Shown one piece after another: positions 31,273-32,923 of a stretch of DNA of 32,923 nucleotides (the first letter of the stretch is position 1; each line of letters opens with the position of its first letter). The notes under the pieces are model-generated. The model ran no database searches, was not told the DNA's origin, and was given only the letters and a program-made list of their open reading frames with translations. This stretch comes from Chloroflexota bacterium (GTDB lineage: Bacteria; Chloroflexota; Limnocylindria; Limnocylindrales; CSP1-4): NCBI GenBank assembly GCA_003169655.1, contig PNAZ01000125.1, positions 12,878-45,800 on the forward strand. Direction: 5' to 3'. A program made the translations under genes and the position numbers.

Positions 31273-31461
31273 CTACCGCCGCTTGCGCAGGAACCCGAGC
31301 GTCAGCAAGTCGAGGATGGTCCGCAGGGCCCAAACCAGAAGCCGAGCCAGCCAATACAGGATGGCCAAGGGCCAGGCGATGATCAACAGGATGAGCGTGA
31401 TGATGCAACCGTGGCCATCGCCACGATTGACGACGATGACCCTGGGACGCTCGTTGCTCAT
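31273..31461 (-). CDS. Small membrane protein
   Basis: 62 residues. Polar 'MSNERPRVIVVNRGDGHG' is followed by a hydrophobic stretch of about 38 residues ('CIITLILLIIAWPLAILYWL', 'LLVWALRTILDLL') and a basic end 'GFLRKRR', consistent with one or two membrane helices with the C-terminus inside. GGAGG lies about ten bases upstream of ATG 31461. Function unknown. Confidence 0.65.
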   Translation of the reverse strand: MSNERPRVIVVNRGDGHGCIITLILLIIAWPLAILYWLARLLVWALRTILDLLTLGFLRKRR

Positions 31462-31586
31462 GGCCCGAAGCCTCCGCGATCCGCCGTCCTACCCCTTGTT
31501 GACCGCCGGCCTCGAGCGAGACGAGCGATCCCCAACCAGGGCTGAGGCGACTTAGCCGCGCAGCCTGCTGCGTCACGAATGACGGG

Positions 31587-31620
31587 CGTGACCCGCCACG
31601 CGTGAGCGCAGCGGGTCACG
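31587..31620. terminator. Hairpin after the glycine-zipper gene
   Basis: CGTGACCCGC, 14-base loop, GCGGGTCACG: perfect 10-bp arms, ending 19 bases after the stop at 31639 on the minus strand. There is no T-run, so it is a terminator-like stem rather than a textbook intrinsic terminator. Confidence 0.5.
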
Positions 31621-31638
31621 GTCTTGGTAGTGGTCGGG

Positions 31639-31920
31639 CTACCAGGTCTTCTCTTCCTTCGTAACGACGACCGTCTCGTCCTTGCGCTTGTCGTCAAGTG
31701 CACCGACCGTCGCACCCGAGGCCGCGCCAATCGCCCCACCGACGACCGCTCCCACGGGTCCTCCAACGACGGCACCCACGACGGCCCCTCCGACTGCGCC
31801 TTCGATGGCGCCGCCGGCCTCTTCGTCACCGTGATTCACCCCCTTCTCGAGGGTCTGGCTCGTGCTCGCGGGCGCTCCAGTCGTCGTCTCGGTTGTGACA
31901 GTTCTACGTTCCTCGGTCAT
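31639..31920 (-). CDS. Glycine-zipper protein
   Basis: 93 residues. The polar, Thr/Glu-rich N-terminus is followed by a glycine-zipper segment ('GGAIEGAVGGAVVGAVVGGP', 'VGAVVGGAIGAASGATVGAL') and a charged tail 'DDKRKDETVVVTKEEKTW'. Such GxxxG-rich segments pack helices in membranes; similar small proteins are often stress-induced. GGAG sits six bases upstream of ATG 31920. No signal peptide. Exact function unknown. The 164 bases upstream (31921-32084) carry its presumed promoter and nothing else I can identify. Confidence 0.75.
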   Translation of the reverse strand: MTEERRTVTTETTTGAPASTSQTLEKGVNHGDEEAGGAIEGAVGGAVVGAVVGGPVGAVVGGAIGAASGATVGALDDKRKDETVVVTKEEKTW

Positions 31921-32084
31921 CGTCGACTCCTACTTTGGGTGGCGCGTTCGGCGCTTCAATCGACGATGCCAAATCACATGCCGCCTCCGGCCACTCGTGG
32001 ACGGCCGAAGCATTGCAACCTCGCGCCAGTTTGAGCGCACGTGCGGGATCGGGTGGACGTAGACGTCGGGAGCCTAGGTTGGAG

Positions 32085-32923
32085 TTATTTGTCGGGCACG
32101 ATCACCCGCAGGGCGCGTGGCCTGATCGTGGCGGTGATGGGCGTACTCCCCAGCGAACTGCCATCGGCTTCGACGAGCCGATTCGGCTTTGTCTCGATCG
32201 TCACCTCGCGCGCCTGCGCCCGAAAGACATGGCCGCCCGAGCTCTCGCCTAGATCGGTCTGCCACATCGCTTCCCAGCTGGCCAGGAGCCCTGGGACCGG
32301 CCCCGAAGCGCGCACGATGATGACATCGAGCAGGCCGTCGTCGGCCTTGATCGCCCGGCGGGGCTCGACCATCGGCAGCATCTTGCCAAAGTTCGCCACG
32401 AAGACCTGGGCTGCGTCGAGCTCCGTCACCGTCCCGTCAAGGGTGATCACGTGGGGGACATTGGTGATGCTCCCGGTCTGCCCCAGGACATTGGCGAGAT
32501 AAGCGAGCTTGCCCCAGCGGAGCTTCTGTCCCGTTCCGGTTGCCTCGATGACATCCGCGTCGAATCCGATCCCGCACGCGACCGTGAAATCGTGCTCCTC
32601 GCCATCGACCGTGACGCGGCCCAGATCGATGCGTCTCTTGCGGCCCGATAGGATCGTTTGGACAGCCTCCGCCGTGCCATGGGGGATCTTGAGATTGCCC
32701 GCCAGGAGGTTGCCGGTGCCAGTCGGAATGATGCCCAAGCTCGTCCGCGTCTCGGCCAGCCCGGAAGCGACTCGACCCACAGCGCCGTCGCCACCCACCG
32801 CAACTACGATGTCGTAGCCCGCCTTGACGGCCTTCTCGGCAGCACGCTGAAGCTGGGCCTTCCGGACGACCGTCTTGGCGTCAACCTTCCAGCCGGCCTC
32901 CCGGAGCTGGCGCCGAACCTCGC
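32085..32923 (-). CDS. Diacylglycerol kinase/sphingosine kinase-family lipid kinase, N-terminus cut by window edge
   Basis: The frame is open to the right edge, beyond the internal Met used by the track (32798). It encodes 'VVRKAQLQRAAEKAVKAGYD', then the catalytic 'VVAVGGDGAVGRVASGL', 'LGIIPTGTGNLLAGNL', 'ACGIGFDADVIEATG', 'DDGLLDVIIVRA' and 'VEADGSSLGSTPITATIRPR'. These are the DAGK catalytic-domain hallmarks (GGDG nucleotide loop, PTGTGN) followed by the YegS/DgkB-type C-terminal beta-domain. It probably phosphorylates diacylglycerol or another lipid in membrane-lipid recycling. At least 279 residues are visible; perhaps a few tens are missing. Confidence 0.9.
   Translation of the reverse strand, partial: EVRRQLREAGWKVDAKTVVRKAQLQRAAEKAVKAGYDIVVAVGGDGAVGRVASGLAETRTSLGIIPTGTGNLLAGNLKIPHGTAEAVQTILSGRKRRIDLGRVTVDGEEHDFTVACGIGFDADVIEATGTGQKLRWGKLAYLANVLGQTGSITNVPHVITLDGTVTELDAAQVFVANFGKMLPMVEPRRAIKADDGLLDVIIVRASGPVPGLLASWEAMWQTDLGESSGGHVFRAQAREVTIETKPNRLVEADGSSLGSTPITATIRPRALRVIVPDK

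Noticed and set aside
31624-32034. 136-aa plus-strand ORF opposite the glycine-zipper gene
   Set aside because: Antisense to a protein with a clear glycine zipper and ribosome site.

Overview
The window is GC-rich, densely packed bacterial chromosome. Frequent GTG/TTG starts, four-base stop/start overlaps, Sec-type lipoproteins with Ala/Pro/Ser/Thr linkers and an aldolase-dehydrogenase fusion for rhamnose suggest a soil or sediment Chloroflexota-type organism. That assignment is inference: no rRNA or marker gene is present. I see no CRISPR array, tRNA, rRNA, insertion sequence or phage gene.

Positions 1-7958 are an L-fucose-type locus. A fumarylacetoacetate-hydrolase-family gene (cut by the window edge) lies divergent to an aldo/keto reductase (L-fucose/D-threo-aldose dehydrogenase). 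An IclR-family regulator is divergent from an operon of lipoprotein sugar-binding protein, two CUT1 permeases, L-fuconate dehydratase and a fucose/rhamnose-type mutarotase. The dehydratase catalytic residues fall at the numbering I recall for Xanthomonas FucD. A near-palindromic motif, CAGTATRCTG, occurs in both promoter regions and is the best candidate for the IclR operator. This is the oxidative, non-phosphorylating route.

Positions 7896-22383 are an L-rhamnose island. Leftward from a shared promoter region run a DeoR-family regulator, a complete CUT2 ABC importer (rhaT, rhaP, rhaQ, rhaS), rhamnose mutarotase (rhaM) and an SGNH esterase. Rightward run rhamnose isomerase (rhaI), the fused rhamnulose-1-phosphate aldolase/lactaldehyde dehydrogenase, rhamnulokinase (rhaB) and lutABC, all tightly coupled. 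Together they convert rhamnose to DHAP plus L-lactate and then pyruvate. The rhaI leader carries a perfect 13-bp hairpin whose loop is complementary to the rhaI Shine-Dalgarno, a possible uncharacterised riboregulator.

Positions 22384-32923 are mixed: an SMP-30/gluconolactonase remnant, a DMT permease, a 39-aa membrane peptide missed by the ORF track, a 709-aa protein with GT-A glycosyltransferase-like features divergent from an acidic coiled-coil protein, a LuxR-type regulator remnant, a membrane GAF-EAL c-di-GMP phosphodiesterase, a Crp/Fnr-family regulator, three small envelope or stress-like proteins and a diacylglycerol/sphingosine-kinase-family protein cut by the right edge.

Most long ORF-track entries, including many over 300 aa, are antisense shadows of these genes and were left out.
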